DNA from: Lasiodiplodia sp. COLG20
Lineage: Eukaryota > Ascomycota > Dothideomycetes > Botryosphaeriales > Botryosphaeriaceae
Assembly (NCBI GenBank): GCA_009801085.1
Contig: VNWV01000003.1
Span: 434,001 to 498,000 of the forward strand
Direction of reading: 5' to 3'
DNA: 64,000 bases
Part shown: positions 24,501 through 34,643 of the stretch, one piece after another
Numbering within the stretch: position 1 is the first letter of the stretch
Layout of the letters: every line of letters starts with the position of its first letter
Translations under genes and position numbers: made by a program
The notes under the pieces: model-generated
What the model was told of the DNA's origin: nothing
The model's input: only the letters and a program-made list of their open reading frames with translations
Databases searched by the model: none

Positions 24501-25786
24501 AGGGTACTTTCGATGATATTTTGTTGCTGTGGGCTGTGCTCAAGGAGGGTTCAGTCACATTATGGCCAGTCAGAGGTTCTACTATTTGGCATTTTGCCGC
24601 ATGGTGCGGAGCTTCCAGTGTGCTCGGCTGTCTTTTTCAGCATTTCCCAGCTGACGTTGACAAACCCGATTGTCTTGGAAACACCCCGTTGTTACTTGCA
24701 GTCCAGAACGGTCACTATGAGGTAGCTTCCGAACTATTGAAATGGACAGTCCAGACGCTCGATGCTCGTCGCAATCGAATGCCCGCACTAGAGCCGATAC
24801 CATACGAGCCTCCTGGCCCCGCCAGGGCCTTTGTCAACCCGGATGTCGCCAACCACCAGGGAACCACACCAATGAGCTTGAGCATACAGCGTAATTCCGG
24901 GAATATTGTAAAGCTACTGGTTCGAGCTGGGGCATATATTCCAGAAGTGGAGCAGTCAGACTTTTCAGCCCTCGCCTATGCCATCCGGACCCAGGATGAA
25001 GGTCTTCTCGATGAGATTACCGGACGAATGATGTATCTCGGGAATGCTCCCAGATATCTTCTGGACATGTTAGCACCGTCTGAGGCACAGCTGCGGATGC
25101 TGCGCAAGATGTTAAGCGTTGACAGATCCTGCGCATCGTCAGAATTCATGCACTTTGCTGTGAATTCAGAGCAGAAAGACATGATAGAAGTTCTGCTAGA
25201 ATGCGATATCTCTCCAAATATACCAAATCAGTATTCCTGTCCAGTAGTTGCACCTCTGTGCTACGCCATCCACTCAAGGGACCCGGATCTTATTGCCAGG
25301 CTCCTAGGAAAGAAGGCGGATCTCAAAGGAACATTTTGCTGCTTCAAGAATATGCTTGATTCTATCAATCATAATTATTCTGATAGAGGGGTCCTGCGCC
25401 AAATGCTCGATTTGTACGGATCAACATTCGCGCCCCACGTGCGTACATTCTTGAGTCGCCGACGGGAAGATGTTGTGCAGACCCTCTTGGGCTTCGACGT
25501 GTGGGCATTTGATGATCCTCTGATGGTAGTCCTCGAAAGACGATTCCTGGAGGTTGTCGGAATTCTGGTATCCTGTGATTTGGATATAAACTGCGTCTTG
25601 CAACGTATGTCCAAGTTTGGGCATTGCAAACGTGGCGAAGCACCAGAAGAACGTGAGAGGGTACATGAAGAGGATGAAGATCTTTTTGGACTGCTGTTAT
25701 GTCACGAAAAAGCTGACATCAACCGAATAGTTGATGCCTGCCCTTCGGGGGCTTCTGATGAGATAGACCTGACTGAGGGGCCTTAA
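21600..25786 (+). CDS. NLR-like STAND protein: alpha/beta-hydrolase - NACHT - ankyrin repeats
   Basis: Six exons (introns 21959-22009, 22296-22347, 22627-22680, 22910-22955, 22983-23027) give 1312 aa with all phases consistent. The N-terminal domain is a serine-esterase/lipase-like fold: AVSGLGGHAFGSF, nucleophile elbow GHSLGG and later FFGVPHQG. The segment CLQSLAFREQNLRRDDI is the usual lead-in to a fungal NACHT. It is followed by the P-loop GIKGNPGAGKSTIMKHI and the Walker B IIIYIDALDECG. The C-terminal ~500 residues carry degenerate ankyrin-like repeats (GNTPLLLAVQNGHYEVASEL and others). In fungi this tripartite layout is known from heterokaryon-incompatibility and immune-type receptors: repeats sense, NACHT oligomerises, and the N-terminal enzyme acts. 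The small fifth exon (27 nt) is needed to reach the NACHT lead-in. The ligand and hydrolase substrate are unknown. Confidence 0.92.
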
Positions 25787-26437
25787 ACGGGTGAGTCTAG
25801 CCCACAGCGTCAAGAGCAGTAGCGTGTAGACCCAGACATACGTGTGTACGTCTGCTATTAGTGCGCAATTGAATCATTCTGTCGAAGTGTTATGCCTTAG
25901 CATTAGATCTCTGTCGAGCAACGAGTCGGGGGCATAAGCAGCTGTGGTCATGGGGAAGCGCCTTGCTGAGATTTTTGGCTACCATGAGGGGCAAAATTTG
26001 TTGAGTAAACGGCGCAACCCAAAGGGACGAAATTCAAGATGGTCTAGGTTGGTTGCTGTTTCATCAGTGGCGTATAAGTGGCATTGAAGCTCGTTTGATC
26101 ATTCACGATGCAGTCAGAATCCCTCATCTCCCCATGTCATGTTCATGGTACCATAAGCCCAAAGGAAAGCTTTATTCAGCATCACCGAAGATAGAAGAGC
26201 AATAGAAACAGCTGAAACCTAGGTGTAAAAGAAAGATCATGGAGATGGCAGATAATCCCTTGGAAACAGATCTAATGGTACAACGGCGCCGGGACGCCTG
26301 TAAAGAAAATTCGCAATGAGTTGCCACTCATCATATCACCGATGTTGTGGACGCTGAGGCGGGTTCTTACGTCTGGAAGCTAGAAGCGATCGAGAAGCAA
26401 CACAACGAGTTTGGAGCAACAAACCTCCCCAAGAGTT
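25787..26437. other. Intergenic downstream of the NLR
   Basis: The left part is the NLR 3' flank. From 26239 a short ATG-started reading frame (26 codons) is followed by open stretches in two frames, which may be 5' exons of the next ORF, but no single splice model is convincing. Confidence 0.4.
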
Positions 26438-26614
26438 TGACCACCTGAACATGAAAAAAAAAACCCCGGGATTGCCCTGGTTACGCAATTAAGCAAAGCG
26501 GCGGACCGGCTTTATACCTGTAAGGGTCTTCCGGACAAATGCTACGCGATCGAGCTCTTTACGGAGCTTCTCGATTTGAATCAACACTTCAAGAGGTCAT
26601 TGGGCTGGCAATAC

Positions 26615-27436
26615 ATGGATTCAAGCCTGAGAAATCCTCTCGGATCTACTCATGGTCCACTCAAAACCTTTGGAGAGTGCTCTTCGCCTGAGTTCCGTGC
26701 TCTGATGGAAGCATCCTGGGAGGAACTTACTGGTGCCACTAATGCCTGTCGCATATGCAATGAGCTGGTGCATTCAGCCGACAAGCTCGTGACCCGTATA
26801 TCGGAAATCTGTGCTCATAATCGCTGCTTAAGCGTGAGCGACCTCTACAGACTCATCGAAGCAGGACCGATTCGGCCGAGGGGACTGGACGAGTACCTTG
26901 TAAAATGGATGAACGGAAGGACTTCGCTTATAATAACCCTTGGACGGGCCGTTGGGGTAGCTCTGGTGGCCAAGGAACTGGACAACGGCTGGTCGGTCTT
27001 TGAGAGAAGAGTCGGACGCTCAATCCGTGTAGCTGAGTACATGCGAAGCAGTCACGCAGAAGGCCGCAACGAGCGAGCGACCGAGACTGGGCGGCATTTT
27101 TCAGGAATGCTCGAACATGACTGGAAAACGGCGGCAAAAAAGTGGGCAGATATTCAAGCAGGCGCAGTTTTTGTAAGTGTTCCGAGTATTGAGAAGGTTT
27201 ATTTTGCTGGTGCTGACGCTTTCAATCTCAAGTGCGTACCTAGTTCGCCGCAGCACTGCCAATGGGATTTCCAGATCACCATGATCGCTGATCACAGTCA
27301 AACTTTACTTAAGCAGCTTAATGTAGCGGCTGATCGCTTTCTCAACGTTGATGAGCGCCTCGGCGAAGGGCACAAGATGAAAATGTTCCGCAAGCTCCTT
27401 GAACTGGATCTACGCTTCCAAAGGTCAATCGGTTAG
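26615..27436 (+). CDS. Orphan protein of unknown function; 5' end unresolved
   Basis: The reading frame is open from about 26438 to the stop at 27436. The first in-frame ATG is at 26615 (273 codons), and the ORF that seems to begin at 26576 starts on TTG. Upstream sequence reads protein-like in other frames (for example SYVWKLEAIEKQHNEF at 26366-26413). An intron from 26408 (GTTTGG) to 26492 (TTAAG) would join this to the main frame in phase, but it is not a strong signal. A run of ten A at 26454-26463 lies between. The protein is mixed alpha/charged and has no domain, signal peptide or membrane segment that I recognise. It could be a rapidly evolving accessory gene next to the NLR, or a decayed gene whose 5' part is broken. 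Confidence 0.45.
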   Translation: MDSSLRNPLGSTHGPLKTFGECSSPEFRALMEASWEELTGATNACRICNELVHSADKLVTRISEICAHNRCLSVSDLYRLIEAGPIRPRGLDEYLVKWMNGRTSLIITLGRAVGVALVAKELDNGWSVFERRVGRSIRVAEYMRSSHAEGRNERATETGRHFSGMLEHDWKTAAKKWADIQAGAVFVSVPSIEKVYFAGADAFNLKCVPSSPQHCQWDFQITMIADHSQTLLKQLNVAADRFLNVDERLGEGHKMKMFRKLLELDLRFQRSIG

Positions 27437-27560
27437 GAAGTACTCGATTTGTGAATGGATGGGTTTGGCGGATACGGGCAAGAATCAACAGGTAGTTTCA
27501 AGACATCAAATATCCATATAGACCAAGCTTGATTTCGCAACAGTAAACCAACCTGCGCCT

Positions 27561-30500
27561 CTATCTATACGCTATCGCCGTAAAATTATCAATCAGATTC
27601 CTCTCCACCTCCGCACTCGACCACTCCTCCGCCCCGGAATCCCTCGTCTCGCTCCACTCATCCTCCTCCCCCACACTGGACGACCACCTCTTATGCTTCG
27701 CCTGCCTCCCCGACGGCTGCGGCGTATACCTGGTCCCACCTCCACCACTCCTCGTCGACTCCGACGCCCGCCGACTGTGACTCACGTGCATCTGCGACAT
27801 CCGCCGCTGATGCTGCTCAGCCAACTGCGGCGGCAACGGCGGCAGCGGCGCCTCGCTCCCCCTTGGCATCTTCGGCAGCGGCGGCAAGCCCGACGGCGGA
27901 CGCACTTGGCCGCCCGCAATCGTGTTGGCGCGGACGAGCCGCCGGCGCTCGACACTGACGCTGGCGCTGCGCTGCTTCTCGACCGCGCGGAGGGTGACGG
28001 ACTGCTGGCGGGTTACTGTCTGCTGCTGCGGCGGAGGCGGAGGAGGCAGCTCTCGCTCTCGCTCTCGCTGATGGCTGCTGCTGCTGCTGCTGCTGCCACG
28101 GCTGCTGCCACCGGCGCCGACCTGCCCACCACCAGCAGCACCAGCACCCCGCTCAAACTCATCCCACGCCTCCGCCACGATCTCGAAATGGCGCCGCCGC
28201 AGCGTCGCCGTCGAAAGGGCCGACGACCCCGCCCGACTCCTCCGCTCCTTGTGCTCCCTGATACTCACACTCCCGCTATACAGCGCCTCGTCCTCGGCCA
28301 GCGCGACGGCGTTCTGGAAGGCGTTGTGGATCTGCCTGCCCGTCCACCGACTGGCGTGCGGGTCTCGATACCGCTCGGCGGCGTAGCTGAGGATCTCGTC
28401 GGCCTTGATGCGCGTCGACGGGTACTGTTGTTTTGTCTGCCAGATGCCGACGTCCCACACGTCGAGGGTGGCGCGCTCGTTGAGGGGTGGGTAGGAGAGG
28501 GAGAGGCGGAGGCGGGTGCGGATGGCGGGGTTGAGGGAAGCGGGGGAGGGGGAGGAGGACGATGTGGTGGTGGTGTGCAGGAAGAGGAGGCCGGAGTAGT
28601 TGTCGAGGGCGCGGAGGAAGGCGGTGGTGGTTGAGTCGTTGTTTGAGTGGTGGTGGAGGACGAGGGGTTCGGCGTCTTCGAGGAGCAGGACGGCGTCCCA
28701 CGCGGCGGCCAGGGAGAAGATTTCCTCGATCCGCGCGGTGACGTCGTCGGGGCTACCAGTGAGGAGGGTGCTGCAGGAGAGGGGGAAGAAGGGCTTCGAG
28801 AAGTGGCTGGCGACGCATTCGGCCGTCAGCGTCTTCCCGACGCCGGGCACGCCGTGGAGCAGGATCGTCAGGCCGGGCAGCTTGTTGCTGCCGTAGTGTG
28901 GCGAGTGCTGCTCGGCCTTCGTGCACTGTCGCTGCCGGAAATGGTGGCGCAGGAGCGGTTCCAGCTTCGATCTGTGGCCGGAGGGCAGGACGAGCTGCTT
29001 GAAGCCTTCACCGCCCGGTCTGGTTCGCACTTCGTGGAGGTCGTCGATGTCGAACGCGGCCCACTTCCTGCTACGGAGGACGAAGCCGTAGACGCGGTAG
29101 GGGAGCAGCATCAGCTCGTCTTCGCTGAGCCCTCCCATGTATCCGCCGCCGCCGCTCATTTCTCGCGGCTGCAGGAAGGCGTCCGGCATCCGCTTCTCCC
29201 GGCACAGCTCCCAGACGTCGTTTTCTTCGTCGTCGATGTCTTCGCCCACGCCGATTATGGCGGGAGCCCAGTGCGGATGCCGCGAGATTGCTTGCTGGAA
29301 GTCGACCATGACCTGAGCATCGACTTGCTCGCGGGGACTGATGGCCGTGCCGCGACAGTGCATGTGCCTGCCTGCTGCGACCTCCATGAACTTCTTCCCG
29401 CGAACTACAAGCGTTTCGCGAACACCGGCTGGATCGACGTTCATGCAGTAAGGGTGGACAGGCAACGTCGTCACCCTCCGAGCTCCACTGTACTTCTTGA
29501 TTTTGAACTGCATATGGACCGGGCCGATGAACTGTCCATCGTAGTCCAGGTGGACGCATCTTATTTTAAGCGCTCCGTGGCTCTTCTCGTTCTCTGGAAT
29601 CAAAGACACGTCTATCACTTTGCATGCCTTTTTTTTGTCCGACGTGATGGCCATTTGGCACTCTTCGAAAAGAGAGCAAAGCTCGTCGAACTCGATGTGA
29701 GACTTGTGTGATACCGGCGGTGTGCTAACGCTGCCTTGACGTTTCGGAATAGTAACTGATTGTTGGATAATATGAGCGGCGTGGCGCCCGGAACTGTCTT
29801 TTCGAGCAGGCTTGTCGTTGTGGGTAGGAGTTTCATTGCGAGTACGAGTGTCGTTACGAGTATGACTGTCATTGCCGGTGGGAGTCTCATTCCGCATAAC
29901 ACTGTCATTACGGATATGAGTCTCTTCTCGAACGGGCCTTTTGTCGCTGACGGGAGTGTCGCCCCGAATAGGGGTATCGCTGCGGACGGGAGTGTCGTTC
30001 CGAGTAGGAGTGTCGCTGCGCATAACACTATCGTTACGAACATGACCGTCTTCTCGACCAGGCTTGTGGTTTCCGACAGGGGTATCACTCCGAACAGGAG
30101 AGTCTTTTCGAATAGGAGATGCGTTGGGAATCGGAGAAACGTGACGGACAGGAGACGCAGGCGGAGGAGATGTAGGCGGTGGTGATGCGGGCGGGGGTGA
30201 CTGTACGGCTTGCGTTGCTGGTTCGAGGGGATTCGGTAATGCTTTCTCTCCCTCTGGCGGCGGAGGTAGAATCTTCTCCCCCTCACCTTCTGGTAATGGT
30301 GAGACTGGTATCGACGTAGGTGTCAATTCAGTCAGGAGCTTCTCAATTGCTTTCATGCGGTACTCCATTGCCGATGTTCGTCCTGGATACTGCTTTTTTG
30401 TTGAAGGCGTTCGTTTTATCTTGGGTTCTGGGGTAGGGTTTTCGGGAGCTGGCGCCGGGAAGACTCCTGAGCTCCGCCGCATTTCCCTTTCCGGTGGAGT

Positions 30501-30689
30501 TCTGATTCCGTCTGGAGAGTCACTCGAAAAGGAATCTTCCTGTTCTGAAGGACTTTGGTCCAATTCCTTGGCTGTCGTTTCCTTGGCTTTCGCGCCATCG
30601 CCCCCTGAATAGACTGATGGCAGCAGATAGATTTCGTCGGGATTAGGTGTAGCATTGGTATTCACCAAGCTCTGGCGGTTCATCATCGT
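27561..30689 (-). CDS. Large fungal AAA-type ATPase-like protein (DUF7025-type), degenerate active site
   Basis: The single ORF from the ATG at 30689 encodes 1042 aa; an alternative ATG lies at 30896. The N-terminal third is disordered, with a proline-rich part and a hexapeptide-like Arg/Asp/Thr repeat. A middle domain (FDELCSLFEECQ ... VHLDYDGQFIGP, VYGFVLRSRKWAAFDID) matches the region that precedes the AAA module in many fungal proteins. The Walker A is intact (HGVPGVGKTLTAE). The Walker B reads LLLEDAE instead of the usual LLLDEAD, and the sensor-1 position reads LLFLHTTTT where relatives have LFLTTNR. The segment IRTRLRLSLSYPPL fits the arginine-finger region. The C-terminus is low-complexity (Gly, Ser, Pro, Gln). 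Its biological role is unknown; relatives are abundant in accessory regions of fungal genomes. Confidence 0.82.
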   Translation of the reverse strand, partial: TMMNRQSLVNTNATPNPDEIYLLPSVYSGGDGAKAKETTAKELDQSPSEQEDSFSSDSPDGIRTPPEREMRRSSGVFPAPAPENPTPEPKIKRTPSTKKQYPGRTSAMEYRMKAIEKLLTELTPTSIPVSPLPEGEGEKILPPPPEGEKALPNPLEPATQAVQSPPPASPPPTSPPPASPVRHVSPIPNASPIRKDSPVRSDTPVGNHKPGREDGHVRNDSVMRSDTPTRNDTPVRSDTPIRGDTPVSDKRPVREETHIRNDSVMRNETPTGNDSHTRNDTRTRNETPTHNDKPARKDSSGRHAAHIIQQSVTIPKRQGSVSTPPVSHKSHIEFDELCSLFEECQMAITSDKKKACKVIDVSLIPENEKSHGALKIRCVHLDYDGQFIGPVHMQFKIKKYSGARRVTTLPVHPYCMNVDPAGVRETLVVRGKKFMEVAAGRHMHCRGTAISPREQVDAQVMVDFQQAISRHPHWAPAIIGVGEDIDDEENDVWELCREKRMPDAFLQPREMSGGGGYMGGLSEDELMLLPYRVYGFVLRSRKWAAFDIDDLHEVRTRPGGEGFKQLVLPSGHRSKLEPLLRHHFRQRQCTKAEQHSPHYGSNKLPGLTILLHGVPGVGKTLTAECVASHFSKPFFPLSCSTLLTGSPDDVTARIEEIFSLAAAWDAVLLLEDAEPLVLHHHSNNDSTTTAFLRALDNYSGLLFLHTTTTSSSSPSPASLNPAIRTRLRLSLSYPPLNERATLDVWDVGIWQTKQQYPSTRIKADEILSYAAERYRDPHASRWTGRQIHNAFQNAVALAEDEALYSGSVSIREHKERRSRAGSSALSTATLRRRHFEIVAEAWDEFERGAGAAGGGQVGAGGSSRGSSSSSSSHQRERERELPPPPPPQQQTVTRQQSVTLRAVEKQRSASVSVERRRLVRANTIAGGQVRPPSGLPPLPKMPRGSEAPLPPLPPQLAEQHQRRMSQMHVSHSRRASESTRSGGGGTRYTPQPSGRQAKHKRWSSSVGEEDEWSETRDSGAEEWSSAEVERNLIDNFTAIAYR
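29780..30130. repeat. Imperfect 18-bp tandem repeats coding hexapeptides
   Basis: Within the AAA-like gene this stretch encodes about fifteen to twenty diverged copies of a six-residue unit of the type R-N/S-D-T-P-x (for example RNDTPVRSDTPIRGDTPV on the minus strand). Such repeats usually vary in copy number between strains. Confidence 0.75.
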
Positions 30690-31563
30690 CATGATTGTGT
30701 GCTGAGGTCTGGAATATGTGTGCTCTACGGTAGGAAGTATTCGCAAAAAAATTGAAAAGCCAGAAACAAGTTCGAGTAAGTCTGTAAGTGATGCTGGAAA
30801 ACAACGCGCTAGCTCAAGTGCCAATATATCCGTCTCCTGGAGGCGAGGGGGGATGTGGAACACTCTTGGTGTTGGTGGTGGAGACTCGCGACGCATGATG
30901 ATGGAGATCCCCGGATTAGGAATCCCTGTGCCGCAAAACGGTGGGCTCGCTCCCGTTAGCGTTAAGAGTGCTGTCACTCAAACAGATAGACGTATGGGAA
31001 TGCAAGTCGGTCTGTAGAGATTTTAGCACGCTGTAAAGCCGTGTACGCGAGCGTGTGGCCTGATATGCAACACTACAAGTACCCAAGAGCGACTACCGAT
31101 GTCGCAACTCGGCAAGACGAAGCGTATCGCTAATTTAGCCTTAAGACTATTCGACAGGGTAGAAGCGAATATGAAACGCTGAGATCAATCCCGCATTTAG
31201 CCCTATGTTAAGCGCCTTCTAGAAGATGCATAGTTCGATCTCGGTTGACTGGAGCATGTCGGGTATGGATCTGCGCCCGGGAACCCAATGTCCGTATGCT
31301 CCATTGGCTTCAGGGCGATTGTGTTCCGATGATAATAAGCTGAACCGCAGTTGAAGATGTGATGTTTGTATTTGCTGGAAGTGTGCGTGATTGTTTTCAT
31401 GCATTTGTGCTTAGGGCGACGAAGCTCGTCAAACGGGCGGCCGTGGTATGCAGGCTTCCGACAAAGAAATAGGATTTCTCTGCAAACTCTGTATCTTGCT
31501 AGCAGTGCTCTTAAGCCAGAGTTTCTAGACTAATTGTATCAACATCACAATCAAAACCAAAGT
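30690..31563. other. Intergenic, divergent promoters of the AAA-like gene and an orphan
   Basis: The first 290 bp stay open in the AAA-like frame and may be 5' UTR or extra N-terminal coding sequence. The remainder shows no gene, repeat or RNA that I recognise. Confidence 0.45.
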
Positions 31564-32387
31564 ATGGCTGAAGATACTCACTCCTGGGGCGCGCCGCCTC
31601 CGCCATGGCCTCCAGAGCAAGCGGCGGATGAGCTGAAGGCCCGCTTAGACAACGCGCACAGATCTTTCCACAAATGCGCCAAGGACATTCACGAGTGCAA
31701 GGCCATAATCGATGAGTTTTCAAAGGCTGTCGACTTTCTCGAGCAGCTGACATTGACCGGCGAAGGTGTTGGCGGCGCCGAGCAGTACTGGAACATGGTG
31801 TCTGACAAGATCCCGGCCCTGAGCAAAGAAGCGTTCAAGCTTGAAGCCAGAGTCAAACGAGAAATGGAGACTCAGATGGTCCCAGAGCTTTCCATCATCT
31901 GCCTTCGTCGATGCGCTGCTGTTCTCATTGCCTACGACGCGGGGAAGGCACTGAAGCACGAAACAGAACTGATGGGAAACCATGTCGTTAGACACCCATC
32001 ATCAATCAAAGGGTTACCAGCGTCGCCAGAATCACAAACCCGTTTGCAAGAGCTGGGTAAGAGGAGCACAATGAGACTGGTGAGGAAGCGGGACAAATTG
32101 AGAGACCTGATCGCCAGTCTTGAGGAGGGAAATTTTCAAGTAAGATCCAACAGTGACGGTTTAATAAGCCAATACTAACATGTCATCTAAAGAATATGCC
32201 AAAGGGCACTCTGAAACAACCCCAGCTGGGCGGCGCACTGAGAGCCTCGCGTCGGGAGCTCACGGTGCAGATGAGCCGAAGGGCAGATACAGTCAACGGA
32301 GCCACGGATGAGCCATACAGAACTGATAGATTCCAAGAGCTTTTGGAGATGGACGCGTATAGTCGGGGTAGCTGGATTTCTAAGTAG
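31564..32387 (+). CDS. Hypothetical protein, two exons
   Basis: Exons 31564-32139 and 32193-32387 flank a canonical intron (GTAAGA, branch ACTAAC, acceptor AAAG) and give 256 aa. The N-terminus is Pro/Trp-rich (WGAPPPPWPPEQAADEL). It is followed by helical, charged sequence with a Cys/His-containing stretch (FHKCAKDIHECKAIIDEF) and a second helical block rich in Lys/Arg (RLVRKRDKLRDLIASLEEG). There is no signal peptide or membrane segment. The start ATG lies in good context; the longer ORF begins on a non-ATG codon. I recognise no family. Two strong splice signals and clean phase suggest a real gene. Confidence 0.7.
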
Positions 32388-32709
32388 TCGTTAGGAACGG
32401 GCGACCACTTCTATTCAACACTAACGATGGCGGCATAAAGTATCCGTCAGTACATTCGTGTGTGATATATTTGGAAACAAAAGTGTTCGGAAGAGAGCCG
32501 GCTACCTCATTTCCTTGCACTATCAAGCAGGCAGAGCGCGTAGTCAGTAGATGAACGTACAAGTCAGAGCCTGTTCAGATCTTGAGAAAGCACAAGTTAC
32601 CAATCCACGCAGTGATTTTCAAAAAGAACCCCTTGGATATTCGAGATCTGCGAAGCCCAGGGCCATTGTGCTAAATTGTGGAGAGGCAACGAGAGTCTAT
32701 GGCTGTCGG
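32388..32709. other. 3' flanks of convergent genes
   Basis: Nothing beyond short random ORFs is seen between the orphan gene and the aldolase gene, which converge here. Confidence 0.5.
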
Positions 32710-33729
32710 TTATCTCCCATAAGGACCAGTCACCTTCGACGCGGCCACACCCTCACCCCTCGCTGTGCTCAGGACGCTGTTGAAGTAGTTTGGAATGGCC
32801 ATCATGTCTGCTGAAATGGAAATCATGTGGAAGCCCTTTTGCGCGTACTCATAGCTCTGTTCGCCGGAGGTGCAGTAGATTCCCGTCCGCTTGCCGTTAT
32901 CAACGGCGGCCTTGTGAATACGTTCAATGGCAGCCTGGAGGTCCTCGTGCATGGTGCCATCGAGAATGGGATGGCCAATGTTGTTACCGAGGTCGAAAGG
33001 TCCGATGAGCAGAACATCGACGCCCGGGACGGCAGCAATTTCATTAACCTGAGATGGAGTCAGACACCATTACTGCACTTTTTTTCAATGACCTTTTCGT
33101 ACGTTTGCTAGTGCCTCCTTGGTCTCGATCTGGGCAATGGTGACTAGGGCATCATTCGCCTGCAGCAGGTACTCGGCAGTGGTCTGGTTGGAGAACTTGG
33201 CCATTGGGAAAGGAGAACCGAAACCACGCGTTCCCTGAGGCGGGAACTTGGCAGCCGATACGAGCTTGCGAGCATCCTCTGCGGTGTGCAAAAGGGGGAC
33301 AATGACGCCGTGGGCACCAGCATCGAGGGCACCTGCAAGCTGGATCAGAAATGTTCACTAGGAGATGAGGAGACTGACGCTTGACCATCCAAGCCTCATT
33401 GGCTGGAATGCGGACAAGAGGGCTCACACCGCAGCCTGCAATTGCTGCCACACATTCATGCATCTGGCCATCTGGAGTTGAGTTAGATCAAGTGGCGATG
33501 GGAGAGGGCGATTGGAATTGCCAACCATCGATATTGCCATGCTCCGTGTCGACGCAAATCCAATCTACGTTGGTGCTGGCAATGGTACGGGAGTGATTCG
33601 AGCCCGGCAGCATCTGAGGATGAAGTTAGTATATAGAAGCATAATGGACTAGTAAGCATTCACCTGCCATGCACCAAAGCTGGCGCCGCCCTTCTTGATA
33701 GCCTTCTGAAAGCGGTTCGCGGCTTGCAT
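32710..33729 (-). CDS. HpcH/HpaI-family class II aldolase (2-oxo-acid aldolase)
   Basis: Enzymes of this family cleave 4-hydroxy-2-oxo acids, such as 2,4-dihydroxyhept-2-enedioate, to pyruvate plus an aldehyde with a divalent metal. Five exons (introns 33614-33663, 33472-33525, 33333-33378, 33049-33102) give 271 aa, the usual length. Visible family motifs are FGAWQ, CVDTEHGNID, VRIPANE, GAHGVIVP, GTRGFGSP, then the metal-binding Glu in AQIETKEAL and the Asp in LLIGPFDLG. A predicted secretion or mitochondrial signal is not obvious. The first exon is only 66 nt and begins MQAANRFQKAIKKGG, typical for the family. The exact substrate in this fungus cannot be read from the sequence, and it is not part of an evident catabolic cluster. 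Confidence 0.92.
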
Positions 33730-33943
33730 CTTGGAGGATAATTCTTTTTGGGCTAAAGCTGTTGAACGAAGAGGGAGAATTTATTGGAGAAAAGATGTGG
33801 AGGATAGAGATGGCAAAGCAGCATGTAAGTAGTCACCCCGCACCCGCTCGGCAATGAACCCCACGTTGTTCGCTGTAGCATCCTGCCGACGAGCCGGACG
33901 AAGGATACGGATCAGGTATTTTCAAACGCCGTTCTGCATTGAT

Positions 33944-34336
33944 CTACTGGGTCGGGTCTTTTTCCGCCTCGTCCATAAGTGCCTCGATCTGCTCCTCCTT
34001 GAAGCGATGCATCAATTTCCGCGCTGCTAGTGTCGTCTCCTGGCCGTCTTTCGCCGGCTGCTTTTCCACGTGAATCTGCGTCACCATGAGCCATGCCCTT
34101 GTCCAATTGGGTAACCCGAACGCGTGCCGGCTTACCACAGGCGTGTCAAACTCGTAGACGTCCTTCCACTTCTGCTGGCCGGGAGCCATGACGTCGATCT
34201 CGGTGTACTCGAAGGGGCGCTTGTCCCAGACATTCGACAAGACGCCCTTCGCATTGTCGCAAAGCGCGCAGCCCTGGCGCGTAAAGAGCGTGAGTCGGCA
34301 GACGCGCTGCAGCAGCCGCGCCGTTGGAGCGAACAT
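33944..34336 (-). CDS. Glutaredoxin-like protein (DUF836, YDR286C-type)
   Basis: This is a small thioredoxin-fold protein of 110 aa from two exons (intron 34076-34135). The motif LTLFTRQGCALCDNAKG contains the CxxC pair, followed by EYTEIDV and FDTPV with the cis-Pro expected in the fold. Splicing joins FDTPV to IHVEKQ. The 60-nt intron has no stop and is a multiple of three, so the unspliced message also reads through with 20 extra residues after the cis-Pro. The ATG at 34336 is preferred over the upstream non-ATG opening. The redox partner is unknown. It shares a 307-bp divergent promoter with the CHORD co-chaperone gene. Confidence 0.9.
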   Translation of the reverse strand: MFAPTARLLQRVCRLTLFTRQGCALCDNAKGVLSNVWDKRPFEYTEIDVMAPGQQKWKDVYEFDTPVVSRHAFGLPNWTRAWLMVTQIHVEKQPAKDGQETTLAARKLMHRFKEEQIEALMDEAEKDPTQ

Positions 34337-34643
34337 GATGGTGAGAGGACGGAGATGCAGCGGGGTTAACGCGAGAACCACTCAAGCTTCAAACGCCGAT
34401 TGGAACGCCGGCCGGGCGGTGAGAGCTGGACCACCAGCCCTACCACCATCGCGTTCTCGAACTTTCTCACGTCACTGCCTTGAACCCTTGCTCGCGAGCC
34501 CCCCGGGCTCCGCTGAATTCCCTTCTCTACAACGCTGACCTCCCACAACATCCACCATCTTTGTTTCCCGCCTGTCTCGCCAATCGCCCTAGATCCGCTT
34601 CCTAAACCACCTTCAAGTCGCGACCCGCAATCCTCCGCCAACA
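34337..34643. promoter_or_regulatory. Divergent promoter glutaredoxin-like / CHORD protein
   Basis: These 307 bp separate two ATGs. Nothing matching a well-known element stood out; the right half is pyrimidine-rich, as in many fungal 5' leaders. Confidence 0.5.

Noticed and set aside
27693..29711. Long plus-strand ORFs of 313 and 354 codons opposite the AAA-like gene
   Set aside because: Composition is Arg/Pro- or Gly/Val-rich and mirrors the low-complexity antisense coding sequence.
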